Assembly: GCA_949130495.1 (NCBI GenBank)
Contig: CASBWL010000413.1
Coordinates: 496,001-560,000, forward strand
Length of the DNA stretch: 64,000 nucleotides
Source: Sambucus nigra
Taxonomy: Eukaryota; Streptophyta; Magnoliopsida; Dipsacales; Adoxaceae
Direction of reading: 5' to 3'
This document shows, one piece after another, positions 1 to 14,500 of the stretch. The notes under the pieces are model-generated. The model saw only the letters and a list, made by a program, of their open reading frames with translations. It was not told where the DNA came from and ran no database searches. Position 1 is the stretch's first letter. Each line of letters begins with the position of its first letter. Made by a program: the position numbers and the translations under genes.

Positions 1-700
1 TCCATTCTTTCTTGCTTTGATTAATTATATTTACATGCTTTCGTAATTAGTTTACATGCTTTGATTTACTTGCTTTATAGTATAGTTTTATCGCGTTTAT
101 TTATCGCTTTATTTACCGCATTTTTAATATGCTTTCTAGCTAATTTAAATTAGGTTGTGTTTGAATGGAACTCACTCGAGTTTACGCATTGCTTGGCTTT
201 GGTGATGGTGTTTACGGGTTTATTTCGAGTGCGTTGTCCTAGTTATTGCGCCTAGGAGATTTGACGGGGCATATCATGTATCTCCCGTGCTTACAACCTT
301 TTGTGCACAATTTTCGGGATATTTATTGACGCCAAAATCTTATTAGGCTTTTCATACGAATTTAGGGGCATGACAACCCTTGGTTCAATTAACTATCGAA
401 ACGAGACGCATCCTAAATAACTCGTCAACCCATGTATCCATTTTATACAAATTAGCTCGGGTGAGGGATATTCGACTCAACCTATAGTTTTTACTCGCTT
501 TGGTAATATAGTTTCAATACCCTTGCCTAGATAAAAATTTCCCTTTTATGCATCTTTTCCTTTTTTAGTTTGTAATAATCTTTTCCACTTTTATTTTGGA
601 ATATTAAATCTCATAAATTCTAGCATCTCGTCCTTATGGATTTTCGATACCCGACTTACCGCTGTGCTTGCCTCGTAAGTGTAGTCGTAATTTAGGTTTG
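1..700 (+). repeat. Dispersed repeat family A, fragment
   Basis: Noncoding. The stretch at about 340-660 is alignable by eye, in reverse complement, with about 45600-45910: both have a segment reading GAATTTAGGGG, then a sentence around AACCCATGTA, then GTGAGGGATATT, then CTATAGTTTTTA, then CGATACC. So this is another copy of the family that also occupies 45360-47760. No ORF of note. The class of the element is not known to me; it is probably part of an LTR or leader region. Confidence 0.6.
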
Positions 701-1343
701 TTTGTATAGTCGCGATGAGACAGAAAACAACGACTGTGAACTTACACGCGCACACTTCCCGCGCCCTATCAATTACAAAGTTACCCATCTGAACAATACA
801 AGTAAGAGAACAAGGATTCAATGGGCAAATGTATTCATCACTTCTAGGTGGATAAATTTGGAAAGCAATTTTTTCAAAACTGATTTGCTTTAAAAGACTA
901 TTGATATAGGATGATGGGAGTAGGTACAATACAATAGTTGAACGAGTTATTCGGCCGTTGGTCCCTGCTTGATGTGTCGCGTATCACTTTAGGTGTCAAA
1001 GTCTTACGTATTATCACTTGTGGTACCACTTTCACTTTTTTCGACTCCACACAAGTGTCACAAAAAATGAAAAGAATCGTCACAAAAAGTTACATTCGCA
1101 CCCAGAGTGATATAATACAATTAAAACAATGACTAACGATATCAACTTGTGACCACGTTTCTCATTTTCCAATTCATAAGATTTAGCTTTTATTAATCGA
1201 TTTTTCTCACATGTAGTGGAAGGACAATGAGTTTTCTCTTATTCCTCAGTATTAAACAAAGAAGAACTAGCCCTAGGTGCAACGCAATAGAACCAATTGA
1301 ACCTCAACAAACATTAAAATGTAGCACCCAAAAATGAACATAC
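701..1343. other. No gene recognised
   Basis: AT-rich sequence between repeat family A and the last recognised exon of the NOC1-like pseudogene. The C-terminal exon(s) expected after the HREPSY motif (a Trp-Trp-Glu-Leu and HPSV-type segment in NOC1 proteins) were looked for here on the minus strand and not found. Short ORFs in this stretch show no recognisable domain. Confidence 0.5.
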
Positions 1344-1774
1344 CAGTAAGAAGGTTCCCTGTGGCGTCGGTCGTAACCTCTAGGTGATGATGGCTTCACA
1401 TTGGCTATTGGATGTTGGGTCCCACTATGGTCAGGCATTATTTTATTTTTGTGGGGTCCATTCAAATCATCTCCCATAAGCAAGTTGTCTCCATCGTTAG
1501 AACTCTCATCTTCAAAACCAGAATTTAGAGAAACACCCTCATCACCCAAGGAATCATCGTTATCATCATCTTTGATGTGAACAACTTAACCATTATCATT
1601 ATTTGGTTTCTCTGATTCGAATCTTTGGTGTGAATAACTTCACCACTATCATTATATGGTTTCTCTCATTCGATGGTTGGCTTATTTTTGGTATCTTCAA
1701 CGATATCTTCAACGATATCTTCAAAATGCGCATCGTCATTATCATTGGCTGACTCATTCGGAAGCACTATGTTC
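1344..1774 (-). pseudogene. NOC1-like exon: acidic C-terminal region ending HREPSY
   Basis: The acceptor is CATATAG before GAACATAG and the donor is GTATGT after CCTTCTTACTG. It opens NIVLPNES, continues into an acidic HFEDIVEDIVEDT segment (a 12-bp GAAGATATCGTT duplication) and SGEVIHTKDSN, and ends YDRRHREPSY, the motif that precedes the last conserved block of NOC1/CEBPZ proteins. There are in-frame stops after KPTIE and after NNDNG, plus a one-base frameshift between them, so no continuous reading is possible. The first codon is completed by the TG at the end of the exon at 2603-2521, giving W as expected. Confidence 0.85.
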
Positions 1775-2520
1775 CTATATGTTAAAGAGTCAAATTAGTG
1801 AATCGCGAGATGACAAATTCGGGGTGCGTCGCCACAAATTTCCACGAAAGATAGAAAATAGAAAAAAGAAAAAGTAATTTTTAAATTTTGGGAGGGTTTT
1901 TATAGTAGATATGTTCCTATTTAAGTATTTTCATACGTACAATTTGGTTGTGCAACATTTTTCGTGTTCCATGCCAAAATCCCCCCATCCCAAAAAAAAT
2001 TTATGTTTTCCAGAGAATATTTGTCTTTTTAGAACAATCTACAAACGGACACACAAAAGTTGAAAATTAGATACGAGAATTTTCATCAAAAAAATAGTAT
2101 AGGTACAAATTTTAGGTAAACTAATAAATGCATAATTGGATTGCGTTCGATTAAAAAGATGGAAAAAAGACGTCATACTTGAAAAATGGCTTACCTGAAA
2201 TATTTTGCTTAGAAAAAAAAATTCAAGATAAAATTATATCTATGCTCTTGATTGCAAAGATGGAAACGAGGTTAAGATGGAAAGATGGTGTATATCTAGG
2301 GTAAACGTTTTCTACCCTGCTTAAAAAATATTTTCCAATTGAGAGGGTTGGAAAAATAAAAGTTGGAAAACTGAAAAATATAGCTTTAACTAGTTGTACA
2401 TTGTGTATCAAAGAGTAACAAAAGTTGGTAAAGACCAAAGATCTCTTATTTTCAATAAATAAACGCCCTCAAACACATCCTTAGTAAAACAACATATTAA
2501 TTATAGAAAACTAATCTTAC
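1775..2520 (-). other. Intron of NOC1-like pseudogene
   Basis: AT-rich intron between the PPLW exon and the NIVLPNES exon. Nothing else recognised. Confidence 0.6.
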
Positions 2521-2603
2521 CACAGAGGTGGACTTGCTTTAAGGACTTCAGAGAGGAGGAAAAGACATCCACAAGCATATTGGTGTGGCTACTAGAGGGA
2601 AAC
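2521..2603 (-). pseudogene. NOC1-like exon: QYACGCLFLLSEVLKASPPLW
   Basis: The acceptor is CCAAACAG and the donor GTAAGATT. The 83-bp exon reads V-S-L-stop-stop-P-H-Q-Y-A-C-G-C-L-F-L-L-S-E-V-L-K and ends SPPL plus TG of a split Trp codon. This is the conserved helical block of the CBF/Mak21 domain. The two adjacent TAG codons sit where family members usually have two glutamines (CAG), so both look like C-to-T changes. No ORF of useful length exposes this exon; it is visible only by reading through the stops. Confidence 0.88.
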
Positions 2604-3148
2604 CTGTTTGGTTATTAGGGCAGTCAATGTTAGATGGAGAGCACAAAAGGGGTATAAAAAAATTCCTCTCCATTGGACTGCTAAATGCCCCATAAGAGTT
2701 TCAAATAATCATCCATTTCTTCATAATTTTCCTATTTGTAAAATATGGTAAACTTTTAATTACTCCAAAGACAAAGAACAATTTTATAAAATTTAATGCA
2801 TCACAGATTCCATTTCTTGGTATGCAACGGAATAAAGCGAAAACACGAAAAAGAAGATTATTTGGCTATTTTCACATGACTGATCAATGAATTATTTTCT
2901 TCTTTATTATAGATAGGTTTGAAGCAGTCTAACTATAAAATCTTGTTTTTCATTAAGGTAGCATTCTTTCACGGGATTTCAATAAAATTTCAGAAATTTT
3001 ATGTTCCTCCAACTGGCGGGAGTTGCAAACCATACGAAGTGACCTTGAAAATATTATATATTAAAGATTACTATGAACTACAATGCTTACAAATGGAAGG
3101 GGAGGGGGAGGAAATGTGTGGATATTGTGATTTGCTTAGAACATAAGT
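2604..3148. other. Intronic or deleted exon region, no gene seen
   Basis: AT-rich. About 130 residues of NOC1 that should lie between GVNRAFP and VSL(QQ)PHQYACG were looked for on the minus strand between 2604 and 5194 and not found, so those exons were probably lost or are too decayed to see. Confidence 0.45.
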
Positions 3149-5194
<2,046 letters not shown>

Positions 5195-5235
5195 CCTTCA
5201 TTGCTTGTAACAAGTGGAAATGCTCTATTGACTCC
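5195..5235 (-). pseudogene. NOC1-like exon: GVNRAFPLVTSNE
   Basis: A 41-bp exon with acceptor TCTCCCACAG and donor GTAAATAT. It encodes GVNRAFPLVTSNE, the highly conserved GVNRA(F/Y)P motif of NOC1/CEBPZ. The reading phase (0 at the start) fits the LLT end of the exon at 6066-5928. Confidence 0.88.
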
Positions 5236-5927
5236 CTGTGGGAGATAAAGAAAGTGACAAAGAACACAAGTAAATTTTTTGGAAAAATGCTTCATACACA
5301 CCATAATAGATGATAGCTGTGAGTAATCTAAGTAAAAGGTATGCTTTAGAAGGGAAAAAATGATCTGGGTTGGGAAAAACAAGGTTCATTATTCTGTTGA
5401 CATGGAAAGCTTAAATATAAACCAGAAATAAAAACATTTCAAAAATAAAAAGGAGTTACGTTTATGCACAATCAACAATGATGATATAATGGGTTAACTG
5501 GCTCTGTAAGAGCTTAAAAATGTACTAGTTTAACCAGTTTCGCACTTTAAATTTTAGCCATGTGGCACTCAGAGAACTTATCTCGATGTATATAATAAAG
5601 TGGAGTTATTACTTTATTTTATTATTTAAATTCTCTTGTGGTCCCCTCCCCCTTTTAGTGTTATAGTATCCCCCATTAGGTAGTATAAGGAATATTCTAA
5701 CTTTTTTTCTTTTTTGGTATTTAGTATTTTTAAAATTACTTAGTGTACTTGTACTAGCAATTTGAGAGTCAGTTTAACCCATAAGTGAGAACAAGACACA
5801 TGAGGCTTAAAAATGATCATGCTTCTATCAAAAGTCATAGCTCGACTCAATTGTTGTCATTTAAGCAGTGCTAGTACACACCGTATAGAGAAATATCAGG
5901 GTAAAGCATGAAAATATATATATTGAT
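5236..5927 (-). other. Intron of NOC1-like pseudogene
   Basis: AT-rich intron of about 0.7 kb between the LLT exon and the GVNRAFP exon. Its 5' end reads ATCAAT instead of GT, so the donor looks mutated. Confidence 0.6.
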
Positions 5928-6066
5928 CGTTAGAAGATCCGTTAAAAGTCGCGAATCAATTTCATTATGAGATTTTGCTAGACTTCTCTCATCTTTATTT
6001 TTAGAAGAACTTGAAGTTTTTTTATGATTTTTTTTTACTGATTTTGTCCACCTCATGTGCAGCAAC
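5928..6066 (-). pseudogene. NOC1-like exon: Lys/Ser-rich linker ending DSRLLTDLLT
   Basis: It encodes HEVDKISKK, a Ser/Lys-rich linker (TSSSSKNKDERSLAKS) and EIDSRLLTDLLT, which matches the segment just before GVNRAFP in NOC1 proteins. A run of A bases after ATCAGT shifts the frame between the two halves. The 3' splice donor expected right after ACG reads AT instead of GT, consistent with a G-to-A change. The 5' boundary near 6066 is less certain. Confidence 0.78.
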
Positions 6067-6284
6067 CTCATAAATAAGAAGCTAAAATTGTAAATTTGAA
6101 TATCGTTCAAATACTACAAATAATCAGAAAGGTAAATAATTTTTGCATCATAACCCTCTATTGTAAAGTAGAGACAATCAACAACTGAATAGCTACAAAA
6201 TATTCCAGGAAGAATGTCGAATACAGACTCAGATATACCAATAAAAGTTACTAACTCAAAATTGGTACGGGGTCTCAGAAATAC

Positions 6285-6377
6285 CATAAACCGAGAAAAA
6301 TATACATCTATCGAACGTTCGGCCACCTTAGGCCCTTCACCATCGTGAGACATGCGAATTTGGCTTAAGAAGTCAAC
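6285..6377 (-). pseudogene. NOC1-like exon: VDFLSQIRMSH...DVYFSRFM
   Basis: A 93-bp, 31-codon open exon with acceptor TTCATATGCAG and donor GTATTTCTG. The pattern FLSQIRxSHxGxGPKVA...DVYF is a strongly conserved CBF/Mak21 core segment. The upstream intron now contains the hAT element, whose edge lies only 72 bp from this acceptor. Confidence 0.9.
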
Positions 6378-6449
6378 CTGCATATGAAGAGGCTCAGTTC
6401 AATGAAGTTTGGAAGCTAGAGGCATTCTAAGAAAATCTTTGATATGGAG

Positions 6450-6466
6450 CATAGTTGTCAAAATCG
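6450..6466 (+). repeat. hAT left terminal inverted repeat
   Basis: CATAGTTGTCAAAATCG, matched by the complement at 24688-24703 with one base length difference. The preceding 8 bp ATATGGAG is the target duplication. Confidence 0.88.
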
Positions 6467-7368
6467 TCCGATTCGGTTCGATTCCATGGTATAACGATTC
6501 GAATTAAGATGAGAATCTTAATGGATTAAGTAATCGTCAGATTCGGTTTGGAATCGTACGATTTGGTACGGAGTCGGGAATCGGCCCAATATGCGATTCA
6601 CTAAAGTGGGTTTCTTAACCCACTTGTTCGGCGCACGTGACTTTTTTTAACCCACCTGTTCAGCGCGAGTGTCTTTTGTATTGTACAAAACCAAAAAAAA
6701 CATTACGAACCCTATTCTAGCAATACGAACTCTGTTGTTGCCGTAAATTCAAAACCCAAACATTACGATCACTATTCCAATCGTAACCTGCAAACCTTAG
6801 GTCGTACAAACCCTATTCCATCCATACAAACCATGTTCCTACAAACCGAAGCCATTGGTTGCTCCTTCTCTCAGAACAGTACATTTTATTGTTTTTTTTA
6901 TGTTTTTTTGTTATAAAATGTTAGTATTTGTTATAACAATTTTGACATATTAGTTTTATTGCTTTAAAATATTATGAAGGTGTTTTAAATTAGTATTATT
7001 GTATTGTTAATCTTAGTATTTGTTTTATTATTTAAAATTAATATTGTTAATCATAGTAGGCTGTTTTAAATCTTCGAAAGTATTTGTTTTACTGTTTTAA
7101 ATTAATCTTAGTATTTGTTTTATTGTTTTAAATTTATATGTAGGATGTTTTAAATTAATATTGTTTTAATTTTGTGTTAAACTTTGGTTTATGTATGTAT
7201 AAATTATAACATGTATAATTATTGTTTGAGTTGTTTATTAAATAAATTGATATTGATTTGTAGGTTGTTTGATCTTTGAAAATCAAGATGGTAAAGTCAA
7301 ACAACAAGAAAAAAACTTATCCAACTTGGGCTCATTGTACCAAGGCCAATGAGAATAATAGAATGCAA

Positions 7369-10173
7369 TGTAACACCCCGTATTTTTGAATAATTAAAAT
7401 TTAATTAATTCGGATATTTTTAAATTACACGTGTGTCTTTATTTAATCGAATTAAATATTATGTGTTTATTTAATATTAATCGAAATAGAAAATGATTAA
7501 TATTATGGAAAATTTACTAAGTGTGTAGTAAATAAATGTGTTAATAATAATACGTCGTAGTGAGTAAAATCGACGAGATTTTAGTATACCTCAACCGGGA
7601 GTCGGGTATAGACTATTTTGAGGTCGAGATAGGGATTTTAATTAAAGTGACTCAGATGGCGATTTTAAGTGCACGATTAGTTCCGGATAGGTTGAGATAG
7701 TCAGAATAGAGTACTCAGAGGTAGTATTTGGGTTCCGGGGCCTTTTTAGACATGACCGAGCCCACACGGGGGTATTCGGGTCATTCGGGCTTGGCCTATT
7801 AGCTTAATTTCGGGATTAGAGATTATAAATCTATGTCAAAGAGTTTGGGGCAGCCATAACTCATAATCTAAACCCTAGCAATTGAAAGAAGAGATAAGGA
7901 AGAAAATAAGGGAGCTTTAAGCCCAAATTCAAATAGGGATTGGATGTGTTATTGTCAATTCATCCTCTAAAACGTGTAATCAGACCCTACGGACCCAGAA
8001 AGGTAAGTGATTAACTTTATTTCGATTTAATTTGCAAAAATTTGTGTTCATATCCCAGTGAGTGTAATCAAATCCGTTTTTGGGGTGGGTTGTCACATGA
8101 AATGGGTTTTTAGTTATTTGAGTATTATGTGTAGATTAAATACTCAATTGATGATGGAATAATATCAATCACTGCTTGAATTGTGTTTATATTCAAAATC
8201 TAGATGTTATATTCATTTAATTGATGATTATGAATCGAATTCAGGAAGAGGATTTAATAACCCGTAATAAACCCAAATCGTGAAATGATGGATGATGATA
8301 TTAATATGTGATGTTTATATGTTTGTGTGACGATTATAACCTATTTTAGATGCGTGTTATATGTTAGATTTGCTTGGGTTGAGTTCTGAGAAGAATCCAT
8401 CGAGGTTTGTGTGAAACAATGGAGGAAAAACACGTCGGGATGAAGGTTGTCCGAAGCAGGATCGATCGATCGACGATGCCTGTTTTCTGACAGGACCACT
8501 TTTTTTTTTAGGTCCTAATTTCCATATAGGCATCCAATGGTTATTTATTTAGAGTAAATAAAGGGGAACCAACTACTTAGAGATGTATGATTATTTATAT
8601 AATGAATGGAAAGGGTGCAAAAAGGTGTGAAACTTAATAGACGAATTAAGTGAATTAAATTCGTGAATATTTAAAATATGGGCCGAGTGAGTGAGTCCGG
8701 GTATTTTAGTAGGGTGAGACTACGTTAATTATTTAATTGATGTGTAGTTAATTAAATTTATAGTTGTGGGATAGACTTGAGGATATTTGGCTAGTGCTAT
8801 GGGTGATAGGCACATTTACGTAGGTTTTGTATTTATTTATATATACGGGTATTAAGACAGTATATATAATTATGTGTAATTTATAAATATCGGTGCGCAT
8901 GATATTTATGTGAATACATACCTATATAGTGCTATCATAGGAGGTTGCACGATGTGGGTGAATCCCCTGGCTAGTGAATGAAGGGAGAGTATAATCCCCA
9001 GGTCATATCTTATAGTATTTTTTATTGTGATATATTTTTGAGGTGAGATGTCTTGGGTATGATTCGGTTTCATTATCGGAGAACTATGACAGCCTCCACT
9101 ACGCTTACGATTTTAGTACCTAATTCAGTGTGAGTTAACTATCTTGTGGTATCTATGTTGGAGTGAGTATACCTAGGGTGATAGGATTTTAGAGAAGACA
9201 TCCGGTGAGTTGTTACTCGGGAGGATGGTTATCATACGTGAGATACGTGTGATTGTTGTAGTATACGTACATATATAATAGAGTAAATATTTATATACGA
9301 GTAAAATACATAGAGTTTAAATGTATTACTTATATAACTAGTGTGAATGGTATATGATGAAAAAGGAAATGATTAATTAAGTTAACGAGTAGAATAACTT
9401 ATAGACCAACGATACGAGTACTCGGGTTAGAGTGGTGGGTTAGAATTATTCATAACATGGCTAGTTAGGCGGTGTATCATAATTAGGCAAGTTATGAGGC
9501 AAACGCTAGGTGTGCACATTAGTTAAAAGGTGAGTATTATCTCAACAGAGTGCAAAACCAGCTTAAATATGAAAATTATTCTTGCATATTTAATTACTGC
9601 AAACCTAATTACTTGCAACTATTGTTCAAATGTTTTGGGCTCTGACCCATGTCAAAAATATAGTTTTCAAAGCCTTTATATGTCCAGACACAGGGGATGC
9701 CAGGCATGATAATCTATTCCAGGGATGCGTAGCTGCAACACTGTGGAGGCATGCAGGATTTGATTAGATGCTTCAGTTACTTCATTCCAAGTATAGGATT
9801 CAGTTTCAGTTTTTCATTTGGGCATGTTGCCCATTTAGTATCAGAATTCGTGTTTGGATTTATTTATTATCTATTGAATTTATTATGCTTTATTCGGCAT
9901 TTATTTTTATATATCTAATGATGTTTTAAACTCAGTTACTATGTGTATGGTTTAGATTATTTTTAATTCCGTAAGGTGTTAATTGTTTAATGAAAGATAA
10001 AATGTGGCACCGGTTTATTTAATTAGTAGGTGTTTAGTAACTTTAAAATATTTTCGACGGAGATGCTAAGAATAAACCAAATGAGATTCGTATTTTATTT
10101 TAGTAAAGGACTGATTCCTCTTTTCTTTTAATAAATGAGATTCGTGTTTTATTTAAATAGACGGGGTGTCACA
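7369..10173 (+). repeat. 5' LTR of old Tekay element (2.8 kb)
   Basis: Starts TGTAACACCCCGTATTTT and ends GGGGTGTCACA. The ends match those of the younger Tekay LTRs at 27895 and 35729. It contains GATCGATCGATCGA at about 8459-8472, about 1.09 kb from its start, which is where the younger LTRs carry a palindromic TTCGAA array. No protein coding seen. Confidence 0.85.
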
Positions 10174-11069
10174 GATGGTATTAAATCATCAGGTTCTGTT
10201 GTTCATAGGATCTGTGTAGCTTACTATGATTTCTATATAACATTATTTGATATAGAGCCTTATTATTAGGATTGTTGTATTCATCTTTACGTATTTGAGA
10301 TTACGTACTTCTGCTACTATTTTGTATTGATTGTGAACTCATACAACTCGATCTAATTTTTAGATGACACCGAAAAGAGGATGACCGGCTAGAGCAGCAG
10401 CGTGAGCCGAAGAGAGGGATGCTCAACAGGAGCTACAGGTACCACAACCATAACCATCGTAAGGGACGGTGACGGCAGCAGAGGTGGTCGTCATAGTGGC
10501 ACAGGCAGTTAACGCAGCTATGACTGCCAAGGCAGTCCACTTTCCTCCCGCCTATCCATGATTGCCAGTAGAACCAATTATCCAGGACCATCCGGGGCCG
10601 TCTAATTGGCAGAGAGTTAGGGAGGCTTTTTAGAAAGGCCACCCACCGGTGTTCTAGGGAAGCTCCCATGTGATTATTGCATGTCAGTGGAAGAAGTATT
10701 TACATCACCATCTTCGTGTGATAGAGTGTAGTGACACTCAAAAATAGATGTTAGCAACGTTCAAGCTCGTGGTAGCTGGCTTGCAGTGGTGGGAGTCTAT
10801 TACCACTAGCGAGGAGAGGGATACGATGCTCATTACGGAGTTCTGGCCATAGTTCGACTGCAAATACTTTCGACTAGTTGTCCAGATCGACATGAGGATG
10901 AAGCTCATTAACATTGCGTAGGGTGGCCGCTCAGTGGCTGAGTACGAGGAGGAGTTCACCCGTTTGGCTAACTTTGCCCAGACGAGGTGAATATCAAAGA
11001 TACGAAGAAACTTAGGTTTGTAGATGGACTGACCTAGAGGATCAGGCAACATTTGATTGGCAACCCAAC

Positions 11070-11514
11070 TGTGGGTACCCGGAATTTAAAACTATAAGCC
11101 TAGACGAGTAGCCCAGCCCAAGCGGCCCAAAGTCCAGGCCCCTCATCTTTTGTATGGATCCGATTTCCCCACGATCCCATGAAGGGAAGTTATGGGGGAG
11201 CACGATCCCATGAAGGGAAGTTATAGGGAAGATGGCTAAAATGGAGGAATCCATCATCTCCATTAACTAACCTACACATATATAAATTAAACCCTAGGTC
11301 CGGGGCAAAGGACAAGATATATTCTCTGTACTTATTCTCCAGAATATAGAGAAATAATACTGACTGCACCACCGTGGACGTAGGCACATCTTTGTTGAAC
11401 CACGTACTCCTGTTGTTATGTGATTGGCGTTTTATTTGTTCTTTCTTGGTCATTACTTCTCTCATATTTATTTGTGTTGCGTAATAATTGTCACCAACAG
11501 TAATTGCCACTACA
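11070..11514 (+). repeat. 5' LTR of Tat element
   Basis: Starts TGTGGGTACCC and ends CCACTACA. It contains a tandem duplication of ACGATCCCATGAAGGGAAG (11171 and 11203) and a likely TATA box TATATAAA at 11279. Confidence 0.93.
11279..11286 (+). promoter_or_regulatory. Putative TATA box in Tat 5' LTR
   Basis: TATATAAA followed by an AAACCCTAGG sequence typical of plant transcription-start surroundings. The same box is present in the 3' LTR at about 22122. This is a position-based inference. Confidence 0.55.
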
Positions 11515-11516
11515 AT

Positions 11517-11534
11517 TGGCGCCGTCTGTGGGAA
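11517..11534 (+). other. Primer-binding site of Tat element
   Basis: TGGCGCCGTCTGTGGGAA begins two bases after the 5' LTR. Its first nine bases equal the complement of the 3' end of plant tRNA-Asp; the rest match only in part, so the primer assignment is tentative. Confidence 0.7.
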
Positions 11535-11582
11535 GCGTTCATCTTTCCCTGAGAAGAGCCCACGCCAAGGAAAGAATTTAAG

Positions 11583-14500
11583 ATGTCTGGTCACAGCAGC
11601 AACGCTCCTCAAGCAGTAGATATTCAAGAGCCACCTGCTCCTCGCAGGATTAGGTCTGAGGTCCGACGCTCAGATTGTGGGGCTCGCTTGGAGAGGCCAG
11701 CCTCAGAAGAAAGTCAAGAACCAGTAAGGTCCACGCAGATATCCAGACTGATTGATGCATACGAGGCAAGGCTCCACGAGCAGAGGGAGTCTTCTCGCAG
11801 ATACGAGGCTGAGAATGCTCGCTTGAAAAGCAGATTAGAAAGACTGGAGAAGGAACTATGTCCCAATACCAGGAGACACCCCTACCGCACTCCTAGCCCT
11901 CAGGTGAGCAAATCTCGCAGCCGAGGAAGGAGCCCTAGGTGGGAATATCAAAGGGTCGAAGGTGGCAACTCAGACGACGACCTCCGCGAGCAACTCAGAA
12001 AAGCTCGCCGCTACCAGAGCCCTGCTCGCAGCGACGAAAACATACGGAACCTAGTCCGCAGAGAAATGGACCAACATCTAGCTCACCGCGGCACCAGGTC
12101 GACCAGAGAACTCTCCAGGAGGGCCCTCAAGACCCAGATGAAGTCACCCTTCATGAAGGAAATTGAAGAGGAAGAGGCTCCCAAGAAATTTGCCATTCCA
12201 AGGTTCAAAATTTACGACGGGAAGACTGATCCCATTGATCATGTCAGGCAGTACCGGCAAGCCATGACCCTCTGGAATTACCGGGATGCACTGATGTGCC
12301 GTATTTTCCCCTTGAGCCTCCATGACATGGCCCAGAAATGGTTCGAAAAACTCCCTCACCGATCCATCAGAAATTTCAAATCCCTGGCCGAGTTCTTTAC
12401 GGCCCAGTTCATCACCAGCAGCTCCCATCCCAAAAGGATGGATGCTCTATTAACCATGAAGAAAACGCCTCAAGAAACACTCCGAGACTATGCGAAGAGA
12501 TACTGGGAGTTATTCAACGAGATCGAGGACTGCGCGAAAGAGGTGGCAGTGGCTTCCTTCAGAATTGGATTACCTAGCTCTTCCCTCCTTTACCAGTCCT
12601 TGACGAAGAAGGAAGCTATGACCATTGACGACCTAATGGCCCGGATTGAGAAATACGCGAAGGTGGAAGATGTCACCCGCCTTAATGTAGGAGAAAACGG
12701 TCGAGCCAAGCTCACTACCAAGGGAAGTGAGAAAGTTGAAAACCATAAGAAAGGAGGAAAGAGTGGGGGAAAGAATGGCTCCAAAAGCAGAGGGAACCCT
12801 AACGTAACAAAATCATTCCAGGCGGTCAACACCATCTTCAAAGAGCCGATTTACAAAATTCTCGCGAAGATCAAGGATGAGCCGTTCATCAAATGGACCC
12901 GAAAAATGGGAGGGGACCCCTCGAAAAGAAACAATGCATTAAGATGCACTTTCCAAAAAGAGGGAGGGCATAAGACCGAGCACTGCAAGGCTCTTAAGTC
13001 CCACCTCGAGGAGTTGGCCCAGTCCGGACATTTGAATGACTTTGTGGAAAAGAAGGTAGATAAAGTGGCTGCCCACAAAGAGGCGAAACCCGACAACGTG
13101 TTGGAAGATGATACCGGACACGAATTCGCAGTAATCCACGGAGTATCCGACGTCAAGCAAATCCAAGGAAACTCAGCTCGAATGGAGATTAAGAAATAGA
13201 CAGCGGTAATGCAAGCTTTTCAGATTTACCCAGCAAAATCCCAGTCAGGAAAACGTCGGCGAGCAGAGGACATCAACTACAACAAGCATATTGTCTTCAC
13301 GGATGAAGATCTTGTGGGAGTAAGGACCCCACATCATGATGCCTTAGTCGTTACACTCAGGATAGCCAACTTTAACATCGACAGGCTGCTCGTCGATCAA
13401 GGAAGCTCATCCGAAGTAATGTACATCGACCTGTTCCGGAAATTGAAGTTGAACGTCGTCGACCTAAAGGGAACTACTGTCCCTCTGGTCGGCTTCACTG
13501 GAAAAATGACCATGCCTCTTGGCAAAATAGTATTGCCAGTGCGCGCTGGAAATGTTTCCAAGATGATCGAATTCTTGGTGGTCGACATTGATTCACCATA
13601 TCAGGCCATCCTCGGCAGGGGATGGCTTCATGAAATGAAGGCAGTCTCCTCGACCTACCACCAGAATCTCAAATATGTCACCGAGCGAGGAGTAATGGAG
13701 ATACATGGCAACCAGGCGATGGCAAGGAAGTGCTTCATAGCGGCCATCCGACCAAAGCCAGAGAAAAAAGCCGTTCAACCCAGCGAGAAAGTGGAGGAAG
13801 GTGCAATTCCTTCCAAATAGCAATTAAAATATGGAAGGCCTGGAGTGGAAGAGACCAGGCTCCTCCCTTCCGAGCGTGTCGTCGAGGACCTGGTAGAAGT
13901 AACGGCTAGAGAAGGCAACAACAGCAGAGTCTTCCTGATCGGAGCATCACTCATTGACCAAGAGCAAAAGGATTTTTCAACCTTACTCAGAAGCAACATA
14001 GATGTTTTCGCTTGGGAACCTTATGAGCTGCCAGGAATCGATCCCAATATGGTCTGCCATCAGTTACACCTCGATCCCACATTCAAGCCGATAACGCAGA
14101 AGGCACGGCGAACTGCTCCCGAGAAGGCCAGAGCAATAGAAAAAGAAGTCGAAAAACTGCTGGATGTAGGATCCATACGAGAAGTGCAATTCCCCAAATG
14201 GTTATCCAACCCAGTGGTAGTTCCGAAAAGCAACGGGAAGTGGAGAGTTTGCATAGACTTCACCGACCTCAACAAAGCCTGCCCCAAGGATAGCTTCCCT
14301 CTTTCGAAAATAGACCAACTAGTAGACGCCACCGCGGCTCACGAACGAATGAGTTTCCTGGACGCGTACTCAGGATATCACCAGATTCCCCTGTATGCCC
14401 CAGATCAGGACAAAACGGCGTTTATCACGACGGTTGGTTTATATTGTTACAAGGTCATGACTTTTGGGCTCAAAAATGCAGGGGAAACCTATCAGCGGAT

